Shown here piece by piece: positions 40,692 to 52,529 of a stretch of 64,000 nt of DNA; the stretch's first letter is position 1; the number at the start of each line of letters is the position of its first letter. The stretch is from Syngnathus acus. Lineage: Eukaryota; Chordata; Actinopteri; Syngnathiformes; Syngnathidae. Made by a program: the position numbers and the translations under genes. The notes below the pieces were generated by a model that was not told the origin of the DNA, ran no database searches, and worked only from the letters and a program-made list of their open reading frames with translations. The stretch is taken from the NCBI RefSeq assembly GCF_901709675.1, contig NC_051095.1, forward strand, positions 11,173,956 to 11,237,955. Reading direction: 5' to 3'.

Positions 40692-42291
40692 TTAGCGGCA
40701 GGTGCACCTGGTGGCGACCATGTCTTCAAACTCCTTGTAAACGTACGAGCCGTCCTCCTCGAAGATCATGACGCTCAAGGGGCTGTAATGGGACGGAATG
40801 CACGACGGCCTCGGCACCGAGGAGTCGAGCTTCTCATATATGATGTTTTGTACCATGGTGTGGACGGGCGAGCCATAGATGAAGCCAACTGTCCGCGGGC
40901 AGATGCCTCGACAATACCTCGGGTTATATTTGGGCGGAAAAACGATCCAGTGATCCAGTTTGAGCTGGCTAAAGCGCACTCTGAAATCATACAAGGCACA
41001 GTAACTTGTTGGGAATTCTGAGCTTGGAAGAAGCTCCGGCAAGTGGATGTCCAGGCTATTATCACCTCGTTTGCTCTTAGCGGACGCCCTTCTTTGCCGC
41101 CGCTTGGCTCGAAGAACTTGATGGGCTTTGAAAAACACCTGCCCGCGAAGCCCGTTTGCAGCGGTGGATGGCAACATCTGGTGTGACGCTTTGCTGTCGT
41201 CATGGAGATAAAGCAACAGCGGCGGGGACGCCACGGCAAACTCCAAAGGGCCTTCGTGCCCGGCGTGTTGCTGCTTGAGGCACATGACGCCTATTTGAAG
41301 GTGGACATTGTGTTTTGGGAATTTTGAAGGCGGACGAATCAGTGGAGTTATGTCAACTTCCGCCCAGTTTCCTCTTCCTGGACCATCGATGGCGGCTGTG
41401 AAGTTTATAGCTTGGTGGATGCCGGGACACAGGGGACATTTGTTGGAGTGCTCCTGCTCCTTGATGCTCAGGAAGCACACAGAGTTGACGTGGGCTGAAC
41501 TGTACAGGAGCGTCGCCTTTGTGAGCTGCTCTTTTTCTCTAACCTGATCAAGACTGTAGGACAGGTCTAGTGTGAAACCCTCTGCAGGAAAATAGGGGAA
41601 AACAATGCACTGTGATTCAGAGAGTTGAAATTGGACTGTAATACATTGAGTAGGGGGAAAAAGATGCACGGAATAACATAATTCAACTTTTCTCAGTCAA
41701 TGAAAGCAGGTGTAAAATATATGCATCAAATAGCTTAACAGAGAAACTGATCATCCCACACTAATAATGCACTCTACGCATAAATAGAACATTATAGAGC
41801 AGATGAGATTTTTCCAGTACTTTACCATTTTTGTTGGCAAATATTTGCACCTTCATTTTAGATTTGTCGCCCACTCACCACTCTCATTTCTCTGCTGGTG
41901 TTGTGGCTACTTCGCAATTGAGCTTACCTTTATTGCTTTTGGCAAGACATTGCTCTTGCGGCTTGATCAGCCTGACGACGTTGTAGCGCGCGCTCCCTTC
42001 TAAACTTCTCTGCGCTCTGGACGTTTTCTTGAACGCAGTGTCCGTCAAATACTTGATGTACTTGTTCTCGGGTTTGATCTTTTTCACGGGGGCCTGGTTC
42101 CACCTGGAGCCTCCGTGCTCGGACAAAGCTTTGAGCAGCTGGGAGAAAATGGTGCCATAGGAGTACTGGCTCAAATCGCTCCAGGAGTCCGTGCGGCCCA
42201 CGGAGCATCGAACCGGCGGCGGGCGGCCGCTACTGACCAGCAGCAGGAACAGAACAGCGCGAAAACAACCAAGGGCAACTGACGTCAACAT
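40692..42291 (-). CDS. gdf9: Growth/differentiation factor 9
   Basis: An oocyte-secreted TGF-beta-family ligand that acts on follicle somatic cells. Two exons (41928-42291 and 40692-41581) give 417 residues from the chosen ATG. An in-frame ATG five codons earlier (42306) is an alternative. The N-terminus MLTSVALGCFRAVLFLLLVS is a signal peptide. The prodomain follows, then basic sites (RAKRRQRR, KSKR), and a mature region of ~120 residues beginning GDNSLDIHLP and ending VATRCTCR. The mature part has six cysteines: SYC, RYCRGIC, PSCIP and RCTC. The Cys that normally makes the inter-chain disulfide is absent (SCIP instead of CCxP), which is the known hallmark of GDF9/BMP15. The 346-bp intron is unremarkable. 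The upstream DNA has tandem E-boxes and a CRE. Confidence 0.96.
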
Positions 42292-43412
42292 TTGCTTTTC
42301 ATTCATCCAAAATAAACGGGGGGAACCGGCCCAAAATGTCAACGCAAAATCGCCGCACTGAACCTCCAACTGTACGTACGTGGCGCCGCTGATCAACAGG
42401 TGCAGGTGTTGCTAATCAACCGTCACGTCTATGACGTCATCAGGCAAGGCCGCGAGCCTTCCGGTAGCCCTGTCTATCATCTGTTTTTATAGCAGGGCTA
42501 TTTTTATAGGCTTTTTGCAAAGAATAACTGTATCGTAAAACTTGGAATAGTTCTGCAAATTCTTTTATTGAATATTATTCACAGATGTTTTGGGGGACAC
42601 CCAAGTCCCCCCATTATTTGTGTTTGTATAGGCCCTGTGATTGGCATTGTAGCCAGCTTGCTCAAAGTCAGCAGGGATGGGCTCCAGCTCACCTAAGACT
42701 CTCATGCGGACAATCGTTACAGAAAATGGGGAGATATTGATAGAAAACAAAGCTTTAACTTTTCAAAGCCATGAAATGACCAAACAATTTGAATTAAAAA
42801 AACATTACAAATGACAGCCTTTGTTTGCCCTTTAAAGTGAATAGTGAATCATCATACAGACAGAATACTTTGCCAATAATAAATAATATGTCATCATTTT
42901 GTATTGTGTCACTTCCAAGTAAAACTGTGACAAGACTGGAACAGCTCTTGAACAAATCATGAGACCAATTTCAATGAAAATATGTCATTCGTGTCTAATC
43001 CAGAACCCATCTACAACTCTGGAGGCTCCATGCAACTCTTTTGCCAGAAAATGGGGCCCATGCTCCTGTATCCATGGCAACCGCAAGTCCACCAAGAAAA
43101 TGACCTGATCTGCATAACCAACCCCATACAAGTCCCCTCAAAATGCAAATGCATTTTCAAACAATTTCAGTTCCACGATGAAAAGATCATAAAATGTCAC
43201 AGAACTTTCCTATCCACTAATCATATAAAAACATTTGTTACACCAATCCAAGTATGATTTAAAAACAACAGCAAAAGTCAATAGCAATAGCAACAAAAAA
43301 GTGGCTGTGTGGGTTTTCTGTTTTTCTACACAATATAAAAAAAATGATTAACCATATCCAATGTGTGTATAGGGTACATAACAGACAGAAGATAAGCAAA
43401 CACTGCTGAGTC
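42292..43412. other. Intergenic: gdf9 promoter and sowaha 3' flank
   Basis: The region holds the gdf9 upstream elements and, further right, the 3' side of sowaha. A minus-strand AATAAA (near 42562-42567) would end a sowaha 3' UTR of about 850 nt. No gene is seen. Confidence 0.55.
42397..42439 (-). promoter_or_regulatory. gdf9: Tandem E-boxes (CAGGTGCAGGTG) and a full CRE (TGACGTCA) upstream of gdf9
   Basis: Two abutting CAGGTG E-boxes lie at 42397-42408 and a palindromic TGACGTCA at 42432-42439, within 150 bp upstream of the start codon. A second TGACGTCA lies at 42280-42287, across the first codons. E-box control by the oocyte factor FIGLA is known for oocyte genes in general. Use of these sites is inferred. 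Confidence 0.45.
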
Positions 43413-44525
43413 TCATGCGTCAATCGTGAGTCTTGTTGCATATTTCTGCTTCCTGTGAGGCTGGAACAGCTTACTGATAGTGTTGAGACCTTTCGGCTGC
43501 TCCCGGTAATGCTCGTCATCCGTCTTGTTCCAGTATTTAGATAGCTGCACACCTCCCACGAGGGCTCTGACCTCCGCTGACACACCGGCCCCCAGGTAGT
43601 GGCGGGCCTTCTTGCCGTCGTTGTCCCTCTCGTCAACACTTGCGCCGTAACGTTGGACCAGTTGAAGCATGACCTCTGTGTGGTTGTGTATGGCGGCGAT
43701 GTGTAGAGGTGTGTAGCCCCCGTGAGCTTTGCTGTTAACGTTAACATGTGCCCCTCTCCTCCGGGCGATGTCCATCAGCTTGTGGACCATCTCGCCATTT
43801 CCATCCTTGGCGGCCCAGTGCAGCGCCGTGAAGCCTGACATGAAGTCCTTCTTCTGGGCCAGGCGGGCGTCCTGCAGGAGCATGGCGTGGACGTGCCCCC
43901 ACAGCCCGGCGGCGCACTTCACCAGCCACTCGTGGACCAAGGGGTCGAGGGGTACCGACCCGCAGCACTCGGCTTCGTCGGCCTGCCTCTTCTTCTGGTC
44001 GTCGCTGTGACGGTTTCTCCAACTTTGCAGGGGTTTGTCTTCATTGCAAGCTGGAATATGAGGTTGGGATGTAGATTGCGGTTTCCCTTTAGAAGGAGAG
44101 GTGACCGCTACTACGGCAAACACAGCTCCTGAAGATCTGCTGCCTACTTGATCTCGACAAATGTTCAGCACTTTGAGAGTAGTGTCTGACTTACTTCTTT
44201 GCAAGTTCACGTGTGACGCACTGTTATTTTTCACGTCTGAATGACCAATTTGCAAAGTCGAGTTTGAATAGGACAAAGTCTCATGCAGCACATCTTTCAC
44301 AAAGTCCTGGTACCGCTTCTTGACCGCCACGAACTTCACCCCGTCCGTCTGGCGAACCACGGCTACGCTGTTGACCAACTTCTTGAACAGCTCCCTATTG
44401 TGTTGCTTTTCCGCGGGCGAGCCGCCGTTGATGAGAACGCCGAAGTGGGCGAGTAGATCAGCGTTCCTCACTTTGCCGCCTCGCTCCAGTAAAAAAGACA
44501 AAACGGACTCTTGGGTCAAAGACAT
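43413..44525 (-). CDS. sowaha: Ankyrin repeat domain-containing protein SOWAHA
   Basis: A single-exon gene of 370 residues from the chosen start MSLTQESVLSFLLERGGKVR. The frame is open for 27 more codons upstream, to 44606, but the SOWAH family starts at this MxxxQ..VL.FL..GGKVRN motif, so the shorter form is preferred. Residues ~1-75 form the SOWAH winged-helix-like domain (ELFKKLVNSVAVVRQTDGVK, FVAVKKRY). A low-complexity linker follows, and then at least two ankyrin repeats near residues 235-320 (SGFTALHWAAKDGNGEMVHK; GGYTPLHIAAIHNHTEVMLQ). Its molecular function is poorly known. It sits head to head with septin 8 across ~760 bp. In human SOWAHA also lies near GDF9 and SEPTIN8. Confidence 0.93.
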   Translation of the reverse strand: MSLTQESVLSFLLERGGKVRNADLLAHFGVLINGGSPAEKQHNRELFKKLVNSVAVVRQTDGVKFVAVKKRYQDFVKDVLHETLSYSNSTLQIGHSDVKNNSASHVNLQRSKSDTTLKVLNICRDQVGSRSSGAVFAVVAVTSPSKGKPQSTSQPHIPACNEDKPLQSWRNRHSDDQKKRQADEAECCGSVPLDPLVHEWLVKCAAGLWGHVHAMLLQDARLAQKKDFMSGFTALHWAAKDGNGEMVHKLMDIARRRGAHVNVNSKAHGGYTPLHIAAIHNHTEVMLQLVQRYGASVDERDNDGKKARHYLGAGVSAEVRALVGGVQLSKYWNKTDDEHYREQPKGLNTISKLFQPHRKQKYATRLTIDA

Positions 44526-45288
44526 CGCGCTGTTGTCCGATTGTGGTGAGTCGAAATAATGTTTTGATGACCTCCTCCGGGATTTTGTGTGGCTGTGCTC
44601 TTCCAACCTGCCGCTTCCGCCGTCCCCCTCCCCTCACTTCTCCGCCACCCCCATCGTGACACTCCCAGTTCGTCTGCATCATACATCCCTTGACAAAAAT
44701 CTACCAACAGCCATATATTGTATCAAGTAATAACTGGGATTGCTGCAACGTGGTCTAATGAGAGCCAACAACCATGCAGCGACAGTTGAATTGACTTGTC
44801 TTGATCGGTTAAAAGGTTTACAGCCACAATTTACTTGCCAAAATATACTGTTCCAATTTGTCGCGGTTGTTGAAATAAGGTTGAAACTCGCTGAAACATC
44901 TCGATTTGTTTTGAGTGGAAATTAAGAGTCGGGGTCGTAATTAGCCTTATTTTTAGCCTTTACTATCTTGCACCAAATTTTGATTGTGAGTGACGTATGT
45001 AACTTTACATTTAAAAATTCTGCCATTGTCCACTCAATGTACAGGCCACAGCTCGTTTGCCATGGCAACAGCTACATCCAGAGGCCCCGACCGGGAAAAC
45101 AGTTGATGGGGATTATTCCTACAAGCAAAACAACATCCACTGTGCAGTAGCGCTGCACTGTTCTCGTTCACCAGTGGAAGGAAGGAGGGCTGTCATGTCA
45201 TCCTCCCGTAGTCACGGGGTGTTGCCTCCAAGTGGTCATTTTTAAAAAGCAGCGTGCGTCTGTGATAAGGACGGAGACGCAAGTGACC
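44526..45288. promoter_or_regulatory. Shared upstream region between sowaha and septin 8
   Basis: A 763-bp gap between two divergent start codons, so both promoters must lie here or overlap. No TATA box or strong motif stands out. The segments next to each ATG are GC-richer. Confidence 0.5.
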
Positions 45289-48200
45289 ATGGCGGCCAGC
45301 GAAGTGGACGTTTTCGCCGTGAGTATGATCGTCTCTCATGCGAATTGAATTTTCTCACTCGCGTGTATGTACGTGAACGGGTGGGGATGCTCTGATAATG
45401 CGTATGCGCAATGACTCGGTGATAAATGAGGATTTTCTCCTCCGGCTGCACTCAGAGAAATGATGCGTTGTCGTTTTGAAATAGGAGACATCTTTTTTTT
45501 TGTGTGTGTGCATAAATCCGTGCACGCGGCTTTGGAGCAAGCACTCGAATGCGTCAAGAGGCTCTATTAGTTTCAATGAAACACGGGACAGCATGCAGTG
45601 ATGCAGTTAAAAGGAGAAATAGCATTGGAGTCAAGTGACTTGCTTTATCATTTAGAATGCTCTGCGACTTTATGAAAGCCGTTGCAACACTTATTCCATA
45701 TCCTTTAAATACACATTAAAGTATTTGGACTCACTACTTTTGTCCTCACTGGTAATTTCCACTAATAGTGCGACTTTTGGCCTACGATTAAAAATTAAGC
45801 CTTACTAGGGAACTAACGTGCTGCATTAGTAATATAGGTCAGACTAATAGGCAAGTAGGCTATCAAGCACTATAAAAGCCTACCCCCTACTGACGCAATT
45901 CTAAACTTGTCCCATTAGTGTGCAAAAATGTCAGAAAACTAGTAGAACAACTAGAACGACTTTGTTTCAGGTGTGGTTGTTTTTTGAGTGAGTTGAGACA
46001 AAGAGCGTAATAGTACATGGTCCTTAAGATGGATATCAAATCCTCCAACAGCTTTCCATACTGGACGTCATGCAACAATGCATTTAAGAGGATCAGGGGC
46101 AGCTGGATCAAATGACTTGCTTGAACATTCAGCAATGTTCGAAGACTTTCTGACCAATTTTAAGAGGGTGCTTTGCAAATATGGCATTCTGATCCGTGAG
46201 GATTGGGTTGCCGATGGGTACCACCAGCTTGGATAGGCTCTCATCCTCTGAAACAACAGTTAGATAAAGAGCTCTTTGTAGTATGTGTTTGTTGAAGAGG
46301 CCTAGGCAGATGAATGTTGTATTGAACACATCCCGGTCCTCATGCTGAGCGGCTTGAAAATGCCAGTTTCTCATCAGCATGGAGGGGAGTATATAACTAT
46401 GCTTACAAATGCTGCAGGTCAATTGATAAGTCCATCAAACATTATATAAGACAATCAGTAAATCATCTTTCACAATTGGCCAATTTACTTGTACATTAGA
46501 GTAATTCATTTAGCAATATAACCAAACAGAATCTTTGTTTCCTCCCCGTCCCCCTCCCCTCATGTATGTCTTTGCCTTGTTCCCTGTAAGCGTCTTTGGG
46601 TGTTTGAAAAGCGCTATACAAATTTAATGAATTATTATTATTATTATTAATCTTGTGATTTTGAACAACAGACCACAAATCTGTGGTCAAAAAGCAATAT
46701 GAGCCAGGATTGTATATTACTTTATGTATATACTTAAAAATCTTAATAACATAAATAGCATAGCCTAGCTAATAAAATCAAAATTTTCCCAAAATGAACA
46801 AACTTACAATGTCATCTCAAAATATACACCAATACATTATAAAATTGACCAACATGCATTGCTTTGTGTAGGTATAAAAAGCAGGATTGAATGGGGTTAA
46901 ATAATTCAATAATCCTTCGCAAAAACTAGAATGTTGCTGAAATTCTTCTTGTTTTTATTCTTCCTCTGTCAAATTTTGTGTCAAACCAAATACTGTGCTG
47001 ACAGTGGAAGTACAATCAAAATCAAAGCAGAACAAAATACACGTAGAGAGAATACAAAAAAAGCGAACCGGTGATGGAGGAGGTATTACTATGCAGTGTT
47101 CCATCACTTCAGAATGAAGACAAACGAACCTTGGAGCTAGGGGGCCATGTGGGCTTTGACAGTCTTCCAGATCAGTTGGTCAGCAAATCAGTCACACAGG
47201 GCTTCAGCTTCAACATCCTCTGCATAGGCAAGTCAAAGCTCGCCGTTGTCATTACCGCACATTCATTTTGTCGTGAAATAAAACAACAACTCACTTCTCT
47301 TTTCCCCTCACGTCTGTTTCCCCCCTGTCATTTCTTTGCGTGCTTCTTCTATAGGGGAGACAGGGATAGGCAAATCCACCTTAATGAACACACTTTTCAA
47401 TACAAGGTTTGAAAATGAAGAGGCCAGCCACTATGAGAAAGACGTGCTTCTGCGACCACACACGTACGACCTGCAAGAGAGCAACGTCAACCTCAAGCTG
47501 ACCATCGTACACACTGTTGGCTTTGGGGACCAGATCAACAAAGAAGAAAGGTGATGTTAAAACTGTATAGAAAATGTGAAAGGAGCTAATTTGAGGTTAA
47601 TTAAAAGAGTTTTGTTTCTTGTCATGGACCTGGAAAAACTGTGCAAGAATCGATGCTGAAAGCAGCGAATGACTTGTAATTGTTTTACCAAGATGAAAAC
47701 GCCTTCCTCATAGAATGAATATAAAAAACAATGTGATTTTTTTTTTCCTTTGCAGCTATAAACCCATTGTAGAGTATATTGACACTCAGTTTGAAACGTA
47801 CCTCGAAGAGGAGCTAAAAATAAAACGGTCCCTGTACAATTTCCGTGACACGAGAATCCACATCTGCCTATATTTCATCGCTCCCAACGGCCACTCCCTC
47901 AAGTCTCTGGATCTCGTCACCATGAAGAAGCTCGACAGCAAGGTGACCCACATGACGGTGTGTGTGCTTTATTTCTAGTAGCTACAATTGTTCAGGTTTA
48001 TTGTTTGCGTGCAGGTGAACGTCATCCCTGTCATTGCAAAGGCGGACACGGTGTCCAGGAGTGAACTGGACAAATTAAAGATCAAGATCATGAGCGAGCT
48101 GGTCAGCAATGGAGTGCAGATATACCAGTTTCCAACTGAGGATGAGGCTGTGGCTGAAATCAACTCTTCCATGAATGTGCGTCACTCACTCACTCACTCA

Positions 48201-51200
48201 CTCACTCACTCACTCACTCACTCACTCACTCACTCACTCACTCACTCACTCACTCACTCACTCACTCACTCACTCACTCACTCACTCACTCACTCACTCA
48301 CTCACTCATCAACAAGGCACAATGACTGCATGAATGCAACAGCAGTGGTTTTCATCTTCATTTACAGACTCACCTGCCATTTGCTGTCGTTGGCAGCGTA
48401 GAAGACGTCAAAGTAGGCAATAAAATAGTCAAAGCAAGACTGTACCCTTGGGGATCTGTACAAGGTGAGTCCAAGTCACGCATCTCCAAGTGTTGAAAAG
48501 TCAGTCAAGATTTGAAATTTCTTTTGTATCTTTTTTGTCCCCTAGTGGAGAATGAGAATCATTGTGATTTTGTGAAACTGAGGGAGATGCTGCTGCGTGT
48601 CAACATGGAGGATCTTCGTGAGCAAACGCATACTCGCCACTACGAGCTCTACCGCCGTTGTAAGCTGGAGGAGATGGGCTTCAAGGACGCAGACCCCAAC
48701 AGCCAGTCGTTCAGGTGATTATTATTATTATAAGAAAATTAAAAATCAAATAAAAAAATAACGTGACGATTATTTTTTCCCAAAGTCGCCTAGCCTTACT
48801 TTATAGTGACTTGTAACCCTCTAGTCAAGTTGACAATGAGTATAAAATAAAATGAAAACAAATCCATAATCTGCAGCCTGCAGGAGACATATGAAGCCAA
48901 GAGGAAGGAGTTTCTGAGAGAACTGCAACACCAGGAGGAAGGAATGAGGCAGATGTTTGTCAACAAAGTAAAAGAGACCGAAGCGGAGCTGAAAGAAAAG
49001 GAAAAAGAGGTGACGCGTAGCACAAATAACACGTCAAGGAATATATGTCCACTGTTGTTTTTGTACTTGGTCTCCAGCTCCACGAGAGGTTTGAGCAGCT
49101 CAAACGGCTGCACCAGGAAGAAAAGAAGAACCTGGAGGAGAAACGGCGGGAGCTGGAGGAAGAGATGAATGCTTTCAACAGGAGGAGGGTTGCTGCAGAG
49201 ACACTGATGGGCCAGGCTCTCCAGGGTGCCGCTCAGCCTCTCAAGAAGGACAAGGACAAGAAAAAGTAAGTCACCCTTTCGTTCATTTTTGGTGGTGACA
49301 TTTGCTTTGTAAAAAAAAAGTGGCAAAAAAACATTCTTATCACAAACCAGTTGAACAAGCCTTCACGTCATATGATTCAGAATTTGACTCATGTAATTGG
49401 TATGACAAATATTAGCTATGTATGACAAATAGTACGTCTTGCATAACAGTGACATTCTCTTCCGCTAGATGCCTCAAGGTACGATTCACCCGTATCCAAA
49501 CAACATGTGCATGAAATTTTGTCAACTAAACAGGTCCAGATGAAAGGTTCTAGAATAATCACAATTTAACCCCTCGGAACAAATTTTAAAAAATCCGAGA
49601 CCGTGTTTTGTTTGACCTTAGAGGTTCCGGTGCTTATGCTGAGTAAGCCAAATAAGGATACATGATGAAAGGACAGTATTCTCCGCAGTAGCGTATGCAG
49701 ACGGGGTGTGATTAATTGATTGATTGATTGATTGAATATTTATTGATCCCCAGGGGTGGGGAAATTCAGGCCCCAGCAGTATCCATACCACAGAGTGGGT
49801 ATACAAAAGACACACAGATGGCATGAGCGCAACTCAATGAGCTCTCAAAAGGCTGCCACACAACAGCGCCACAGAGAAAGTCAGAAAGTGCTCAAGATAA
49901 AAGCCATCAAAGCAAAACAAAGCTAAAAGACAAAGGAAAAAAAAAGTAACAGCGGCCGACCAGCACCCCCCAATACAAGAGAACACCCCAAACACACAAA
50001 ATAGCCTCCACGGGGTAGTGACATCCTCCCAGGAGCCATGTATTGCTGAGATAGTGATCCAGGGACAGATTGAGAGCGACACTACGTGTCCAGACACAGT
50101 AGGCTGTGTCACAGTTTGACACAGCCCGATGCTTCTGTCTCTGCAGGCTGACCTGCCAGACGGTATCAGGCAGGGCCAATTGCGTTTGCATACGACTGGT
50201 CTCACTGCTGACACGGATGACCTCACTGTACCAAATTATTTTGCACAGGAGTACACACCATATGTCAGGAGCTAATTATGTGCACGGAATAGACACACCT
50301 GATGGTCAGGATGAAAACAGTCAACCCTTCTAGGATGTGAGGACATGAAAGACCTGAAAGACAGATCACATTGTCCCATCCCTTGTCACGCCATCCTTTT
50401 GTGTTTTAAATCCTGTTTTTTTTACCTCCCGCCATATTTTGTTGTTGTTGTATGTCTTGTCCCCTTTTCAGTTGATTTACAGAACAATCATCCAGGAAAA
50501 CCATGAATGTGTCCGCCATCAGCGTCGGTCAAAGAGACCGTTGTGGTGTGTGAGCCTGAATATGAATGCGCCTGCTGTAATCCACTGTGTACTTAGCAAT
50601 AATAACGCTAGCTTTGCTCGCTGCGTTGATGCTGACTCTGCGAGACACATTAAAACAAATCAATGGACTGTTTTCAATCATTGTAGCTGCTGTTATTTTA
50701 GTGCTCTCGCTATGGATGTGTGTTCACTATCTTTCACGTATTCATTTTATTAGTCTCATAATTGAGTCGGACAATACAGAATAGTGTTGTGAATCTAATT
50801 AGGAAGATTTTATTACGTGAAGAAAGATATACACTTCCTGGTCAATCATTAACTACAACTCAGTGAGATTCATTACGGTGTATATTGTTCCATTGCTAGG
50901 TTTTAGTGATGAACTCCATTTTCATGTCACGAAAACGCGGCATTTGAACATGGGTGTGTAGACTTTTATATCCAATACAGGTGGAAATGTACTGTAAATA
51001 TATTTGATTGCATACAACTATAATGTATGTATTGGATCTCATTAGGATTTGTAAGAGTCCCTAATGTAATCTCTCATAACAAAGCCTGCAGACCTTTTTA
51101 TTACAGAATGTGTCTAGCATTTTAGTGTATTAACAGGTGTGATGCTAAAAACAATTTGCTAAATTGCATTTTTGGCTTCACTAACAACTAACAAATAACA

Positions 51201-51303
51201 TGAAGTGGGTAGAATATATTGCTCATGTTTTGTCTTTTCTTCCCATAGCTTCTTTAGTCTTCCCTCTGCGTGCTCCTTAACCTCATCCAGGAATTTGAAT
51301 TAG
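45289..51303 (+). CDS. septin8: Septin 8 (SEPT6-subgroup septin)
   Basis: A filament-forming GTP-binding cytoskeletal protein. Ten exons (45289-45318, 47113-47227, 47355-47550, 47756-47942, 48015-48176, 48368-48464, 48546-48714, 48877-49009, 49078-49265, 51249-51303) give 443 residues. Signatures are [21 protein letters not shown]-loop [10 protein letters not shown]4 PVIAKAD, septin-unique element ([20 protein letters not shown]) and a C-terminal coiled coil ([20 protein letters not shown]). The G3 segment reads [10 protein letters not shown], lacking the usual Asp. SEPT6 itself has Ser there, and this subgroup is thought to be catalytically weak. Intron 2 has GC-AG ends. The last exon (encoding [18 protein letters not shown]) is less certain; reading on past exon 9 instead gives KKK plus stop at 49269. 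Intron 5 holds a 130-bp (CTCA)n. The septin 8 assignment over 6 or 11 rests on synteny and sequence recollection. Confidence 0.9.
45319..47112 (+). other. septin8: septin 8 intron 1 with LINE-like debris
   Basis: A 1.8 kb intron. On the minus strand, two adjacent open frames (46129-46422 and 45887-46135) have protein-like composition (e.g. [20 protein letters not shown]) but no family match I recognise. An L2-like 3' tail occurs on the plus strand at about 46585-46650. The remainder is AT-rich. Confidence 0.5.
46585..46650 (+). mobile_element. L2-type LINE 3' tail
   Basis: The sequence TGTAAGCGTCTTTGGGTGTT, then GAAAAGCGCTATACAAATT and (ATT)n, is the typical vertebrate L2 3' end. Only the tail is recognised. 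Confidence 0.65.
48177..48312. repeat. (CTCA)n tetranucleotide array in septin 8 intron 5
   Basis: About 31 nearly perfect CTCA units fill two-thirds of a 191-bp intron, beginning a few bases after the donor (AAT followed by GTGCGTCACTCA). The array has no stops in one frame, which explains a long spurious (THSL)n open frame. Confidence 0.95.
49266..51248 (+). other. septin8: Last septin 8 intron, ~2 kb, with retroposon debris
   Basis: It contains an (ATTG)n run and a probable LINE-derived block (49715-50330). Otherwise it is AT-rich with no gene. If the exon-9 read-through end is the real terminus, part of this is 3' UTR. Confidence 0.5.
49715..50330 (-). mobile_element. Probable non-LTR retrotransposon 3' fragment
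   Basis: A (GATT)n run is followed by ATATTTATTGATCCCCAGGG, a phrase that commonly ends fish LINE copies read on the opposite strand. The following ~500 bp have a 130-residue minus-strand open frame (49834-50226) that is GC-richer than the surroundings. The family was not identified; Rex1/RTE-like is a guess. Confidence 0.4.
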
Positions 51304-52529
51304 AAGATTTTCTAACTACGCTGACGTGATGTGACAGAGGGACAAGCAAGTGTATTATTTTTGACAGTTGAATGAGCACTTTGAAGAGAAATGCACTTCA
51401 ATCGCTGGATGTGCGGTCTCTCCTCTGCTATGTGGCATGGAATTTGCATGACTATAACCATCTTCCTTTAAGTTTTAAATGTGCCCTTCCTTCATTTTTC
51501 ATGTACTTTTCAGTCTTGACTGATTACACTGTGAAATAATTCACAATACTGTATATCCCATAAAGTGACATGAAATTGTTGGCGACAGTTACTAACTTAT
51601 TTTTTTAATAATTTAAATTCTATATCATGCAGAGACTATAATGTGCTTTCATTAGCATAATCAGCACCTTGTCATACTAAAAGTTTACTGGAAATGTGTA
51701 TGCTTATGTGAATTAATAAAACAACCCTGCTATCAGTTCTGCATAGAAATATCACTATATTGAACTATTGCTTAACATTACAAGTATTTTTCAACCATGA
51801 CTTGACACAAAGCAAGAACGCCATTATCAGTAAGTATAAATAGAAATAAATCCAAGCAAAAATGTGGATTTTATAACAGGCCACCATATATTGAGCTGTT
51901 TTATAAAATTACGTCTTATGATGTGGCCAGTGAATGTACATTTTACAGCGCTTGTGAAGTGTCAAGATTGAACATGAACGCACACACACAAACACAATGA
52001 AAGACACACAAATGACTGATCTGTGTTGGCCATCTTATGTAATAAAGACTAACTTCATTGAATATGTACCTTGTTTGGCCCGTAATTTGACATCAAAATA
52101 AAGCGTGCCTGAAAAATATACGAGCTGAAACTGCTTCCAGACTGTTCCAGAAAGTTCCCACTATCATGTACTATATGTTGATTAAAAAAAAAAGTCCATG
52201 TTGGAAAAAGTGTCAGTAGTCTTAGCCACGAGGTGTCATTTTGCTGCATTAAAAAAATAATAATAATAATAATAATTTCAGAGACGTCAGATAGAAGTTT
52301 AATTTGTATTTTAGAATACTGCATGTAGGCTACACTGAAATGACCGTATGAAGAGCATCCACCTCTTCCATTCCCATCGTGCGATTGCTTCTCGTGCGGG
52401 GCTTACTTGCGAAAGACAAGAAAATTATCCAATAGAATTACAGAGTATTGTACGTCACCACGGATAGCCAATAAAAGCTCGCCATGTTAGAACATGGGCT
52501 TGGATTTAAGGGCTACTAAATGCCAATCT

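Noticed and set aside
48177-48312. CRISPR array
   Set aside because: Simple 4-base tandem repeat without spacers, in a eukaryotic genome.
48179-48401. Protein with (THSL)n repeats in the septin 8 region
   Set aside because: It is the translation of a tetranucleotide microsatellite inside an intron. Flanking exons splice cleanly across it.
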